The translations under genes and the position numbers were made by a program. From positions 3,844,001 to 3,908,000 of the forward strand of contig OZ244776.1 of NCBI GenBank assembly GCA_965219515.1: 64,000 nt of DNA, given 5' to 3'. Below, piece by piece: positions 43,594 to 53,233 of the stretch; the first letter of the stretch is position 1; each line of letters starts with the position of its first letter. The notes below the pieces were generated by a model. That model was not told where the DNA came from. It saw only the letters and a program-made list of their open reading frames with translations, and searched no databases. Origin of the DNA: Ilyomonas sp965219515 (GTDB lineage Bacteria > Bacteroidota > Bacteroidia > Chitinophagales > Chitinophagaceae).

Positions 43594-45231
43594 ATGGTAA
43601 TTAAAAAGTATGCAGTAATGATGAGTTTGCTTTTCGCAGCTCATGGTGTTTTTGCTCAGGACAGTTCGATGAGCATGATGAGTGATTCCAAATCTTATTG
43701 GGATGATTCTTCAAAGGTTTCTACGAAGAACATGGCTCAGTACAATGAGTTTAGAAACAATCAGTATCCTTATCCCGCCAAGCCGCGCGACATGTGGCAG
43801 TTAGGTATTACAGGCGGCGTTCTGGTTCCCCTTTTTGATGTTCCGAATGCTCAGTTTCCCGGCTGGCATGCCGGTCTTAATCTGAGAAAATCTCTGGGTT
43901 ACACGGTATCTGTAAAATTTGGCGCTGAGTATGGCGAAACCAAAGGTTACGAATACAGACCTTACACTTCTTTACAAAATCTTCCTGCCAACATAGCAGC
44001 GCAGTATGCCGCCGCCAATCAGCAGTATCTTCCGGCTTATAAAATGCAGGCGGTTATTCCATCTGTTGAGTTGCTGTTCTCTTTCTCTAATATTCTTTTT
44101 CACAAAGGAAATCCAAAGAGCAATGTCTATTTATCAGCAGGCTATACGCCTTTTGTATATCATACAAAACTTGATGCATTGAGAGGAAATGCCGCGTATA
44201 ACTTTAATAGCATTAACCTTACCCAAAAGCGTACAGATATTCAGAAAGATGTGAAAGACCTGCTTGACGGAAGCTATGAAACTGACGCTCCGGTAAGATC
44301 ACGCAGTCAGAATTTCGATGATGCAAGTATAAGTAAATGGCAGTTTCGCCACAGCGCGTTTGTAGGCGGCGGTTATGAATTTAAGCTTGGTACTTTCGGT
44401 TCTATTGGTCTTGAAGCCAAATATTACATTATCAGCGATGATTATTTAGATGGTGTAAACCACGCTGTTGACGGCGCTTTAACACCAGCTAATGATAACC
44501 TGATTTCAGGCGATGTTACATTCGGAATTAATCTGGGAAGCAAGGCTAAACGTACAGAGCCTTTGTGGTTCCAGAATCCGCTTAACTATTTGTATAATGA
44601 AGTGAATGTGCCTCAGCACATGAAAATACCTACACCGGTTTTACCAGATGCTGATGGTGATGGCGTAACTGATCAGTTTGATCAGGAACCCAATACACCT
44701 GCCGGCGCTCCGGTTGATTCTCATGGTGTGGCAAAAGATACAGATGGCGACGGCGTTCCTGATTATAAGGACAAGGAATTGCTGACTCCGCAAAAATGTT
44801 TCCCTGTTGATGCTGATGGTATCGGTAAATGTCCTCCGACTTGCTGCGATTCTTTGGATCAGTATCGTTTGTCTAATACTTGCAACATCGGCAGTTTACC
44901 AAGCATTCAGTTCAAGGGTAATTCTAATACACTAAGCAAAGCTTCACAGGCTTCATTGGGTTCTATTGCACAGGAAATTCAGAATAACCCGACTTGTAAA
45001 ATCAGAGTAACCGGTCATGGTGCAACCGATAAACGTGCACAGCAACGTAGCTGGGATCGTGTTAATGCAGTTATACAATATATGGTGAACCAACAGGGTA
45101 TTTCTGAAAGTCGTTTTATCTTTGTCTATGGACAGGATGGTGATGCCAATGTGGTTGATCTGGAAGGTACGGCTGATGAAGGTCCGAATATGGCTCCGTC
45201 GCCTAATCCACAATATCAGAACAATAAGTAA
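43594..45231 (+). CDS. OmpA family outer-membrane protein with TSP3-type calcium repeats
   Basis: A 545-residue exported protein: signal peptide (1-21, ending GVFAQ), an N-terminal barrel domain (about 60-325), thrombospondin type 3-like Asp-rich repeats (DADGDGVTDQFDQ and DTDGDGVPDYKDK, about 350-395), and a C-terminal OmpA-like peptidoglycan-binding domain (about 430-525; ACKIRVTGHGATD, RSWDRVNAVIQYMV). It likely anchors the outer membrane to the cell wall. Promoter, direct repeats and terminator define it as its own, probably highly expressed, unit. Confidence 0.92.
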   Translation: MVIKKYAVMMSLLFAAHGVFAQDSSMSMMSDSKSYWDDSSKVSTKNMAQYNEFRNNQYPYPAKPRDMWQLGITGGVLVPLFDVPNAQFPGWHAGLNLRKSLGYTVSVKFGAEYGETKGYEYRPYTSLQNLPANIAAQYAAANQQYLPAYKMQAVIPSVELLFSFSNILFHKGNPKSNVYLSAGYTPFVYHTKLDALRGNAAYNFNSINLTQKRTDIQKDVKDLLDGSYETDAPVRSRSQNFDDASISKWQFRHSAFVGGGYEFKLGTFGSIGLEAKYYIISDDYLDGVNHAVDGALTPANDNLISGDVTFGINLGSKAKRTEPLWFQNPLNYLYNEVNVPQHMKIPTPVLPDADGDGVTDQFDQEPNTPAGAPVDSHGVAKDTDGDGVPDYKDKELLTPQKCFPVDADGIGKCPPTCCDSLDQYRLSNTCNIGSLPSIQFKGNSNTLSKASQASLGSIAQEIQNNPTCKIRVTGHGATDKRAQQRSWDRVNAVIQYMVNQQGISESRFIFVYGQDGDANVVDLEGTADEGPNMAPSPNPQYQNNK

Positions 45232-45256
45232 TCATTCATTTAATTACTGCTAATAC

Positions 45257-45289
45257 AAACCGTCCCGCTTAAACCGGGACGGTTTTTTA
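45257..45289 (+). terminator. Strong intrinsic terminator after the OmpA-family gene
   Basis: A perfect 11-bp GC-rich stem AAACCGTCCCG / CGGGACGGTTT with a 7-base loop is followed by a T-run. Confidence 0.92.
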
Positions 45290-45417
45290 TTTGTGATCTG
45301 ATTATAACAGTTGCCAACATGACAGATACTTATGCTCTGGTATTTCTTTTGTTTAGAGCAAAAGCGAAATAAAACCTTTCAATTTTTTACTTAACAGAGA
45401 AAACTAAATGTATTATT

Positions 45418-47295
45418 ATGCAAAAAGGACAGATACGTGTTCAGACGGAAAATATTTTTCCGATTATTAAAAAGTTTTTATACAGCGATCATGAAATTTT
45501 TTTAAGAGAATTGGTAAGCAATGCGGTAGATGCCACACAGAAATTAAAAACGCTTTCTTCTATTGGCGAAGCCAAAGGCGATTTGGGAGAATTGCGCATA
45601 GACGTTGCGTTGGATGCGAATGAGAGAACGCTGACCATCACCGATCGCGGCGTGGGAATGACAAAAGAAGAAGTGGATAAATATCTGAATCAGGTTGCCT
45701 TTAGTGGCGCAGAAGAATTTTTACATAAGTACAAAGACGCCAACATCATCGGGCATTTCGGGCTTGGCTTTTATAGCGCATTTATGGTAAGCAGCCGCGT
45801 AGAAGTGCTTACGCAAAGCTATAACGACGAAGCATCAACCGTTTACTGGAGTTGCGACGGCAGTCCTGAATTTGAATTGTATGAAGTAGAAAAAAGAGAC
45901 CGGGGAACAAAAATCATTCTTCATATCAATGAAGAAAGCAGCGAATTTTTAGAAGCTTCGCGTATCAAAGGCATTCTCGAAAAATTCTGTCGCTTTTTGC
46001 CCGTGCCGATCTATTTTACTGACGTTGCTGAAAAGGCGGAAGATAAAAAAGAGGAAGACAAAGAAGAGCAAAAGCCAATCAACAATACGCATCCGATTTG
46101 GGTGAAAAAACCTTCCGAACTAACAACCGAAGATTATCAGAATTTTTATCGTGAATTGTATCCGTTTGGCGAAACGCCGTTGTTCTGGATTCATCTGAAT
46201 GTAGATTATCCGTTCAATTTAACCGGCATTTTGTATTTCCCTAAAATCAGGCAGAGTTATGAAATTCAAAAAGATAAAATACAGCTTTACAGCAATCAGG
46301 TGTTTGTAACAGATGAAGTAAAAAATATTGTTCCTGAATTTTTGATGCTTTTGCATGGCGTGATAGACAGCCCGGATATTCCGCTTAATGTAAGCCGCAG
46401 TTATCTGCAGGGCGATCCGAACGTTAAGAAGATCAATGCGCACATTACCAAAAAAGTGGCTGACAAGCTCGATGAAATTTTCAGAAACGAACGTTCTTCG
46501 TTTGAAGAAAAATGGGAAAGTCTTGGCTTGTTTGTGAAATATGGTATGATGACGGATGATAAATTTCTTGATAAAGCGGTTAAGTTTTTAATTCTTCAAA
46601 ATGTAGCCGACAACAAATTTTATACGCTGGAAGAATATAAAATGGCTACTGAAACCTTGCAGAAAAATAAGGAAGGCAAATATGTTGTTTTATACACCAC
46701 CGACCCGATACAACAGGATGCTTACATTCAGGCAGCAAAACAGAAAGGATATAACGTTGTAAAAATGGAAACGCTGGTAGATGCGGCTTTCATTAATAAT
46801 ATGGAGATGAAGTGGCAGGATATGCATTTTGTGCGTGTTGATTCTGATATTGTTGATAACCTGATAGACAAACAGGACGCAACGGAAAGCGTGTTAAACA
46901 AAGACGAAGAAACCAGATTAAAAGAATTGTTTACGTTTGAAGTGCAGCAGCTTCATGTGGCGGTGGAAGTAAAAGGCTTAAGCACTGATACCGCTCCGGT
47001 GGTAGCAACACGCCCCGAATTTATGCGCCGCATGAAAGATATGGCGAATATGGGCGGCGGCGGAATGACCGCATTTTATGCAACCATGCCAGACGAAGTA
47101 ACGCTTACCGTTAACGGAAATCATCCTATCTATCAAACATTACTGAAAGAGAACGATGAAGCAAGAATGCAGAAACAAATTCGCGCGTTAGCTGATATGG
47201 CGTTGCTTTCGCAGGGTTTGTTGAAAGGAACGGATCTTACCAATTTCATCAACCGTAACATAGAACTGATGCAGGAAGAAAAAGCGGAAGCATAA
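45418..47295 (+). CDS. htpG: Molecular chaperone HtpG (Hsp90)
   Basis: ATP-dependent cytoplasmic chaperone of 625 residues. N-terminal GHKL ATPase motifs: LRELVSNAVDATQK (N-box), TITDRGVGMTKEE, and GHFGLGFYSAFMV. The middle domain has HPIWVKKPSELTTEDY and IDSPDIPLNVSRSYLQGD. It is slightly shorter than the E. coli enzyme only in linkers. No neighbouring stress genes. Confidence 0.97.
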   Translation: MQKGQIRVQTENIFPIIKKFLYSDHEIFLRELVSNAVDATQKLKTLSSIGEAKGDLGELRIDVALDANERTLTITDRGVGMTKEEVDKYLNQVAFSGAEEFLHKYKDANIIGHFGLGFYSAFMVSSRVEVLTQSYNDEASTVYWSCDGSPEFELYEVEKRDRGTKIILHINEESSEFLEASRIKGILEKFCRFLPVPIYFTDVAEKAEDKKEEDKEEQKPINNTHPIWVKKPSELTTEDYQNFYRELYPFGETPLFWIHLNVDYPFNLTGILYFPKIRQSYEIQKDKIQLYSNQVFVTDEVKNIVPEFLMLLHGVIDSPDIPLNVSRSYLQGDPNVKKINAHITKKVADKLDEIFRNERSSFEEKWESLGLFVKYGMMTDDKFLDKAVKFLILQNVADNKFYTLEEYKMATETLQKNKEGKYVVLYTTDPIQQDAYIQAAKQKGYNVVKMETLVDAAFINNMEMKWQDMHFVRVDSDIVDNLIDKQDATESVLNKDEETRLKELFTFEVQQLHVAVEVKGLSTDTAPVVATRPEFMRRMKDMANMGGGGMTAFYATMPDEVTLTVNGNHPIYQTLLKENDEARMQKQIRALADMALLSQGLLKGTDLTNFINRNIELMQEEKAEA

Positions 47296-47323
47296 TGCAG
47301 ATAAATAATGTCAGTTAAATAGG

Positions 47324-47414
47324 GAAGATATTTGATATTTTGATGTTGAAAGCTAAGCTGGCATTGCATTTCAATAGCATGATTCAAACAGATTTCATTA
47401 CCCAAATGGTATAA
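47324..47414 (+). repeat. Dispersed ~90-bp intergenic element, copy B
   Basis: Second clear copy of the element at 23266-23356 (57 of 69 bases identical in the conserved part, mostly transitions). Here it begins 28 bases after the htpG stop and precedes the convergent GIN-domain gene. Confidence 0.8.
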
Positions 47415-47471
47415 GAAATAAGATGCAGGAAGCGATGGCTGTCTTTTTTAACGAAGGCAGCCATTTAGCAT

Positions 47472-48188
47472 TCATACTTTTCTTACTCTGCCGCTGCCGC
47501 TAATTTTGCTCGCAACGGTAGCATCGCCGGAATAATAAATGTTGCCGCTGCCGCTTATCTGCGCCGTTAAAGCTTTATCGGCGTGAATGCGAAGATTGCC
47601 GCTGCCGGATAATTGTACGGTTGCACTGCTGCACGAAATGCGGTTTAAATCTGCATTGCCGCTGCCGCTTTGCTTTATGTCCGCTTCATTTTCTATTTTG
47701 CCCGATAAATTTATGTTTCCGCTACCCGACATTCTTATAGAAAGCGAGGCAAAGGAAGCGAACTTCAAACCAACCGAGCCGGAGCCTGAAACGGCAACAG
47801 AAGTATTGTCGTCATTTCTAAAATTTCCTTCGCCGGCAATGCTGCCGCTGCCGCTTTGCGCAAGCGCAGCAATGGTTGTCATGCTTACATAAACTTGTAT
47901 TGCGCGGCTAATCTTCAACGTATATCCCTGCTTAATTTTTATGGTAAGTCTTTTATCTTTTACTTCCGTTTCAATGTAAGGCAGTAAATTTTCTTCACCT
48001 TCCAATGTTATGGTGTTGCTGTTGCCATATGCAATTACTACATGCAAGGGACCGCCCGAAGCCAAAGAAGAATAGTTGCCTGCCTCACGGGTTTCTGTTT
48101 TTGAAATGCCATTGCCTTTTACAACGTGCCAGCCGGCAAAAGAAGAGGCGCTTACTGCAACACAAATCAGCAAAAGAAATGTTTTCAT
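47472..48188 (-). CDS. GIN-domain (DUF2807) exported protein
   Basis: A head-GIN beta-helix protein of 238 residues from the chosen start at 48188, which gives the signal peptide MKTFLLLICVAVSASSFAG; the longer frame to 48254 only adds non-signal residues. The repeated short SGSG turns (AQSGSGSI, VSGSGSVG, MSGSGNIN, LSGSGNLR, ISGSGNIY) mark the rungs. Its function is unknown; the family is common in Bacteroidota and often membrane-stress regulated. Confidence 0.88.
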   Translation of the reverse strand: MKTFLLLICVAVSASSFAGWHVVKGNGISKTETREAGNYSSLASGGPLHVVIAYGNSNTITLEGEENLLPYIETEVKDKRLTIKIKQGYTLKISRAIQVYVSMTTIAALAQSGSGSIAGEGNFRNDDNTSVAVSGSGSVGLKFASFASLSIRMSGSGNINLSGKIENEADIKQSGSGNADLNRISCSSATVQLSGSGNLRIHADKALTAQISGSGNIYYSGDATVASKISGSGRVRKV

Positions 48189-48323
48189 GGTTTTGATTTT
48201 TGAGATGAAACGGTGGTGATACATAAATGTTACAGTTCTTTTGAAAATAAACAAGTATGTAAATTCTGAATTGAAAGCACCGTTGAAAATAAAATCTATT
48301 ATTTTGCCGTAAAACCTGACTGA

Positions 48324-49580
48324 TTGCAGAATCTCATTTTTACATTTTATCTGTTGCTGTTTTCATGGCTGATTACAAAAATTTCTTTCTTTACAAATTC
48401 AGGGATAAGTAAATGGCTGCTTGTTGTTTTATTCATGATTAAAATAGCAGCCGGTTTTGCGTATGCGCAGTTTTATTCAACACCACAAAATATTATTACC
48501 GCCGATACATGGAAATTTTATAATGCCAGCCTTACCGAAACAGCCTGGCTGCTGCGCGATCCGGCAGGTTTTATAAAAGACTTGTTTCATTCGCCTTACC
48601 AGCAAAGCAGCAATTTATTTTCCGGCACATCATCTTACTGGAACGATTTAAAAGACAATGTTTTTATTAAACTGATGGCTGTTATAAATGTATTTACCAA
48701 TAAGAATTATTATGCAAATATCATTCTGTTCAATTTCCTGTATTTCTTTGGCCCGGTTGCGTTATACAAATTACTGCAACCATTCTGGAACTATAAAAAT
48801 GAATGGTTGATTTTACCAGCATTCCTGTTGCCGTCTTTCTTGTTCTGGTGCAGTGGCATACATAAAGACGGACTTATCTTCTCGGCAATCATGATTTGCG
48901 TTTACTGTTTTCAAAAACAAATCCGTCAGCATCGCTTTCTTGCGAAATATATTCTGCTGATATTGCTATGTTTTATCTTTTTGTTCGCTTTGCGCAATGT
49001 GATTGTATTGCTGTTGCTGCCTGCGCTGGCATCGCTGTTTGTTAGTGAAAAAAGAATGCGTTATCAATGGCAGATTTTTGCCGGCATATATGCAACGGGT
49101 TTGCTGATTTTTTTTATATCGCCTTATTTTTCATCCGCTCTCAATTTCCCGCAATACATCATCGGCAAACAGGCAGAGTTTTCTGCGCTAAGTGGCAGTT
49201 CAAGAGTTTTGTTGCCCGAATTAAAACCTTCTTTTTCCAGCTTTTTATCCTTTTTTCCTTATGCTTCGGATCTTGTTTTTTTGCGTCCGCATATCGGTGA
49301 TATAACCGGAGCAAGCCAATTGTTTTCTTTTATTGAAAATACGTTTGTTGTCATTCTTTTTTTGATATGGATATTTTTTCATAAATCAATAAAAAACAGT
49401 CATCCGATATTCTTGTTCCTTCTTTTTTTTAGCCTTTCCGTTTTATTGCTATGCGGTTATATCGTTATGTTTTTGGGCGCCATTGTACGTTACAAAAGCA
49501 TCGTAACGCCACTGCTTATTTCTTTTCTGTTTCTGACAATTGATTTTAAAAAGCTGCGACTTCAGAAATTTATAAAATAA
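48324..49580 (+). CDS. Polytopic membrane protein, possibly glycan-related
   Basis: I do not recognise a named family with certainty. The 418 residues contain about 10 hydrophobic helices and few charged loops. An acidic loop after helix 2 (ITADTWKFYN) and the stretch LPSFLFWCSGIHKDGLIFSAI recall GT-C glycosyltransferases or polymerases of surface glycans, but this is only an impression. The start is TTG at 48324; no ATG is available at the N-terminus. It stands alone between divergent and co-directional genes. Confidence 0.65.
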   Translation: MQNLIFTFYLLLFSWLITKISFFTNSGISKWLLVVLFMIKIAAGFAYAQFYSTPQNIITADTWKFYNASLTETAWLLRDPAGFIKDLFHSPYQQSSNLFSGTSSYWNDLKDNVFIKLMAVINVFTNKNYYANIILFNFLYFFGPVALYKLLQPFWNYKNEWLILPAFLLPSFLFWCSGIHKDGLIFSAIMICVYCFQKQIRQHRFLAKYILLILLCFIFLFALRNVIVLLLLPALASLFVSEKRMRYQWQIFAGIYATGLLIFFISPYFSSALNFPQYIIGKQAEFSALSGSSRVLLPELKPSFSSFLSFFPYASDLVFLRPHIGDITGASQLFSFIENTFVVILFLIWIFFHKSIKNSHPIFLFLLFFSLSVLLLCGYIVMFLGAIVRYKSIVTPLLISFLFLTIDFKKLRLQKFIK

Positions 49581-49695
49581 TCATTCATCTTTTTTTTATT
49601 CTTTTGTAAAACGGGTTTGTTTTTTAATAACAGTCTGTAAGCATCATTCGCTTGTTCAAGACAATTCGTTTATCATTATAAAAATAGTAAAACAC

Positions 49696-51885
49696 ATGTC
49701 GTTACGGTTTCAGGCAATCAACAACTTAACCAGTCATTTACAAACACCGATAGAAACATCTGCCAAGATTACCGCCATTTTTGGCGAGCATGTGTTTACC
49801 CTGAAAAAATCGCGCGAATACCTGAGCGATGAAGCTTATAAAAGCTTATCGGGCAGCGCAAAAGGTGGTAAAAAAATAGACCGCAATGTGGCGAATCAGA
49901 TTGCCGGCGGCATCAGAGCCTGGGCCGAAAGCAAGGGCGTAACGCATTACACGCACTGGTTTCAGCCGCTTACCGGAACCACAGCCGAAAAGCACGATTC
50001 TTTTTTTACCATAAAAAGCGATGGTACGCCAATTGAAGAATTTGACGGCGCCGCCTTAATTCAACAGGAGCCGGATGCTTCTTCTTTTCCAAGCGGCGGA
50101 TTGCGGGCTACGTTTGAAGCCCGGGGTTACACCGCATGGGATCCTTCATCACCGGCGTTCATTATAGAAATCGGCAATGGCAAAACGCTTTGCATTCCTA
50201 CCATTTTTGTGTCTTATACCGGCGAATCGCTCGATTATAAAGCGCCGCTGATGAAAGCGCTGGAAGCGTTGAACAAATCGGCGGTTGAAGTGGCCAATTA
50301 CTTTGATAAAAATGTAGCCAAAGTAACACCCACATTGGGCTGGGAGCAGGAATATTTTGTAATTGATGAAGGGTTGGTAAACGCCCGTCCCGATCTGGTG
50401 CAATGCGGACGCACCGTATTTGGCGCCGCACCGGCAAAAGGTCAGCAACTGGAAGATCATTATTTTGGCTCGATACCCGAACGCGTATATGCCTTTATGC
50501 GAGATTACGAAAACGAAGCTTATAAATTAGGCATTCCGTTGCGCACGCGCCATAACGAAGTTGCGCCGGCTCAGTTTGAATGCGCTCCCATTTTTGAAGA
50601 AGTAAACATCGCGGTAGATCACAATACTTTATTGATGGATGTAATGACGCGTGTAGCCAAACGTCATAATCTGGTTGTATTGCTTCACGAAAAACCTTTT
50701 GCCGGCATCAACGGAAGCGGCAAGCACAACAACTGGAGCATGGCAACGGATACCGGCGTAAATCTGCTGGCGCCCGGTAAAACGCCCAAGACCAACCTCA
50801 TGTTTCTTACCTTTTTTGTAAATACCATTAAAGCTGTACATGATTATGCCGATTTGTTGCGGGCGTCTATTGCATCGGCTCCCAACGATCATCGCCTTGG
50901 CGCCAATGAAGCGCCGCCTGCCATCATCTCCGTATTTATTGGTCAGTATCTTGCCAAAGTTTTATCCGACATAGAAACGCGCGTAGGTGAGCGTTTTGAC
51001 GAGCAGGACGAAGCGATATTAAAACTCGATCTGCATCGCAGCATTCCCGAACTTATGCTTGACAATACCGACCGCAACCGCACATCGCCATTCGCGTTTA
51101 CCGGCAATAAATTCGAGTTTCGCGCCGTAGGTTCTTCTGCCAGTTGCGCCAACCCGATGATTGTTCTAAACACCATTTTAGCAGAGACATTAAAGAATTT
51201 TAAAGCCGAAGTGGACAGCCTGATGGAGAAAAGCGAAAAGAAAGAAATCGCCATCATGCACACCATTCAGAAATATATTGTAGAAAGTAAAAAAGTGCTG
51301 TTTGAAGGCGATGGCTATAGCGAGGAATGGGCGCAGGAAGCTGAAAAAAGAGGCTTGCCGAATGTAAAAACCACGCCACTGGCTTTAGATGCCATGATTA
51401 CTGGCAAAGTCAAGCATTTGTTTGAAAGCAACCAGGTTTACAACCATCTGGAATTGGAAGCGCGCCACGAAATAGAGCTGGAAAAATACATTAAGAAAGT
51501 GCAGATCGAAGCCCGCATCATGGGCGATTTGGCTTTAAATCATATTGTTCCGGCGGCTATCAATTACCAGAATAAATTAGCGCAAAATGTTACCGGACTA
51601 ACGAATGCCGGTTTGCCTGACTCTGCGTTTGCCAGCCAGAAAGAAATTTTATCTGAAGTGTCAGATCATATCAACTTTATTTATACCAAAGTAAATGAAA
51701 TGGTAGAAGCGCGCAAAGTAGCTAACAGCATGACCGACACACGTGAAAAAGCCATTGCTTACTGCGATGATGTTAAAGGTAAATTTTTTGATGACATCCG
51801 CTATCATGTAGATAAATTAGAGCATTTGGTTGATGATGATAAATGGACGTTACCTAAATACCGCGAAATGCTTTTTTTAAGATAA
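49696..51885 (+). CDS. glnN: Glutamine synthetase type III
   Basis: The large dodecameric glutamine synthetase typical of Bacteroidota; 729 residues. Key motifs: ATFEARGYTAWDPSSPAFI, TLGWEQEYFVID (metal-binding Glu), RHNEVAPAQFECAPIFE, GINGSGKHNNWSMAT, and RNRTSPFAFTGNKFEFRAVGSSAS. These distinguish GSIII from the 470-residue type I. It assimilates ammonia in the cytoplasm. No glnB or amt gene lies nearby. Confidence 0.97.
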   Translation: MSLRFQAINNLTSHLQTPIETSAKITAIFGEHVFTLKKSREYLSDEAYKSLSGSAKGGKKIDRNVANQIAGGIRAWAESKGVTHYTHWFQPLTGTTAEKHDSFFTIKSDGTPIEEFDGAALIQQEPDASSFPSGGLRATFEARGYTAWDPSSPAFIIEIGNGKTLCIPTIFVSYTGESLDYKAPLMKALEALNKSAVEVANYFDKNVAKVTPTLGWEQEYFVIDEGLVNARPDLVQCGRTVFGAAPAKGQQLEDHYFGSIPERVYAFMRDYENEAYKLGIPLRTRHNEVAPAQFECAPIFEEVNIAVDHNTLLMDVMTRVAKRHNLVVLLHEKPFAGINGSGKHNNWSMATDTGVNLLAPGKTPKTNLMFLTFFVNTIKAVHDYADLLRASIASAPNDHRLGANEAPPAIISVFIGQYLAKVLSDIETRVGERFDEQDEAILKLDLHRSIPELMLDNTDRNRTSPFAFTGNKFEFRAVGSSASCANPMIVLNTILAETLKNFKAEVDSLMEKSEKKEIAIMHTIQKYIVESKKVLFEGDGYSEEWAQEAEKRGLPNVKTTPLALDAMITGKVKHLFESNQVYNHLELEARHEIELEKYIKKVQIEARIMGDLALNHIVPAAINYQNKLAQNVTGLTNAGLPDSAFASQKEILSEVSDHINFIYTKVNEMVEARKVANSMTDTREKAIAYCDDVKGKFFDDIRYHVDKLEHLVDDDKWTLPKYREMLFLR

Positions 51886-51949
51886 ACAAAACAAGGATAG
51901 AACGGATGTGTGTTCTGTAAAAAGAATTTGCGTAGAAATAGAGTGTAGC

Positions 51950-52696
51950 TTAATTATGTTCTATCAGGTTTAGCCTGATGCCGTAACTTTCGGCTGTATA
52001 ACCCGGCGAGATGCTGTTGAGCGGTTGCCATACCCAATAATTAAAATCTTTATAAATAAGCCCGATGCCTTTTGCATATACTTCGGAAGAGTACAAAGAA
52101 CTCTGGTAGTAATTGGGATCGAAAGGCTGTATTAACGAAGGAACATCAACCTGCAAAACGGTGAGTGTACTGTCTATATTGCCGTCCAAAACGGAAAAAG
52201 GCATATTGATGTTTTGATACTGATACCGCCAGTCGCTTAAAAAGCCGGTCTTTTCAGAAGAAGGATCAATAAAAGCATTGCCCTGCCATGTATTGGTTTC
52301 GGTTACCGGCTCGGTTAGCTTAATGTATCGAAGGTTGTTTGCATCGGTTACTTCTATGGTGTTATTGGCAGGTGTAATGTAATAGTTGGAGTTGAAGGTA
52401 AACGGGTGCTGCTGCAACGTATCTGTAAGATAGCGATACACCAGATAAGACGTGCGGCCAAGATTGTCCTGAAACGTATTGATGATGCTATCTTTTGCCA
52501 GATAACTGTTGATTTTTACTATCGTTCCGAACGACACGTATAAAGTAGAATCGAGACGATAGGTGAAACGCTTGCCGGTTTGCAGCGGATAATAACTGTT
52601 TGCCGAAGAAAGCGGCAATATTTCTGATTGCTTTTTGCATCCGAAGAGCAGCCACATCATCATTGCTGCTGCGGTAAAAGCTCTCACAGGCTGCAT
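51950..52696 (-). CDS. Lipoprotein of unknown function
   Basis: No family is recognised. The N-terminus has a hydrophobic stretch followed by LLFGCKK, a lipobox, so the 248-residue product is a lipoprotein. The rest is beta-rich and soluble, with YYPLQTGKRFTYRLDSTLYV near the start, a pattern seen in many Bacteroidota lipoproteins of unknown role. It is convergent with glutamine synthetase. Confidence 0.75.
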   Translation of the reverse strand: MQPVRAFTAAAMMMWLLFGCKKQSEILPLSSANSYYPLQTGKRFTYRLDSTLYVSFGTIVKINSYLAKDSIINTFQDNLGRTSYLVYRYLTDTLQQHPFTFNSNYYITPANNTIEVTDANNLRYIKLTEPVTETNTWQGNAFIDPSSEKTGFLSDWRYQYQNINMPFSVLDGNIDSTLTVLQVDVPSLIQPFDPNYYQSSLYSSEVYAKGIGLIYKDFNYWVWQPLNSISPGYTAESYGIRLNLIEHN

Positions 52697-52748
52697 ACAA
52701 ATAGTTTGGAATCAATAACGGGTAAAGCAAAGCAATATTGCAGCAGAT

Positions 52749-52784
52749 AAAAAAGGAGACCGTCGTTATGCAGTCTCCTTTTTT
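52749..52784. terminator. Terminator after the small DUF5679-like gene
   Basis: A perfect 12-bp stem AAAAAAGGAGAC / GTCTCCTTTTTT with a 12-base loop. It follows the stop at 52791 on the minus strand and has T-runs in both directions. Confidence 0.85.
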
Positions 52785-52790
52785 ACAAAT

Positions 52791-52997
52791 CTAAAATCCT
52801 TTTTTGGCAACACCGTCTTCTATTGCCTGCATGGCTTTGGCTTCGCTTAAAATAGCAGCCATTTTATTGCCTTTGCCATCGTTACCGTTGGCTATATAAC
52901 CACCCTTGGCAGTCTTGGTTATAACTGCATCTTCCATCGGTACATTTTTTTCTTTTGTTTTAAGGCAATAGGCCTTAACCATTTTTGATTTGTCCAT
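52791..52997 (-). CDS. Small protein resembling DUF5679 but without its zinc cysteines
   Basis: A 68-residue basic protein. MVKAYCLKTKEK near the start and GNDGKGNKMAAI at about 40-50 align with the DUF5679 pattern AYCVKC...C..CGTKMFRI, but three of the four expected Cys are replaced (Thr, Asp, Gly). An additional helix (SEAKAMQAIEDGVAK) follows. The strong terminator and clear start support that it is a real gene. Function unknown. Confidence 0.65.
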   Translation of the reverse strand: MDKSKMVKAYCLKTKEKNVPMEDAVITKTAKGGYIANGNDGKGNKMAAILSEAKAMQAIEDGVAKKGF

Positions 52998-53233
52998 AGT
53001 ATCTGTTGTTTGAGGTAAGTAAAAATAAGTTTTATCTCTATGTAAAACCGATTAACGGTTCAATAATCGCATTTTTTTTTATAACACACTAAAAAAATTA
53101 TTGGCAGGTTTATTGGTTGTAGGGTTTTTCATTGCTTTTTTAAAATCTGATAAACAAACTGTTCTATAATTTTTTTTCGTAGTTAACACAGCGAAACATT
53201 ACACAAACATTTATTAATTTAAAAATCAATTGC

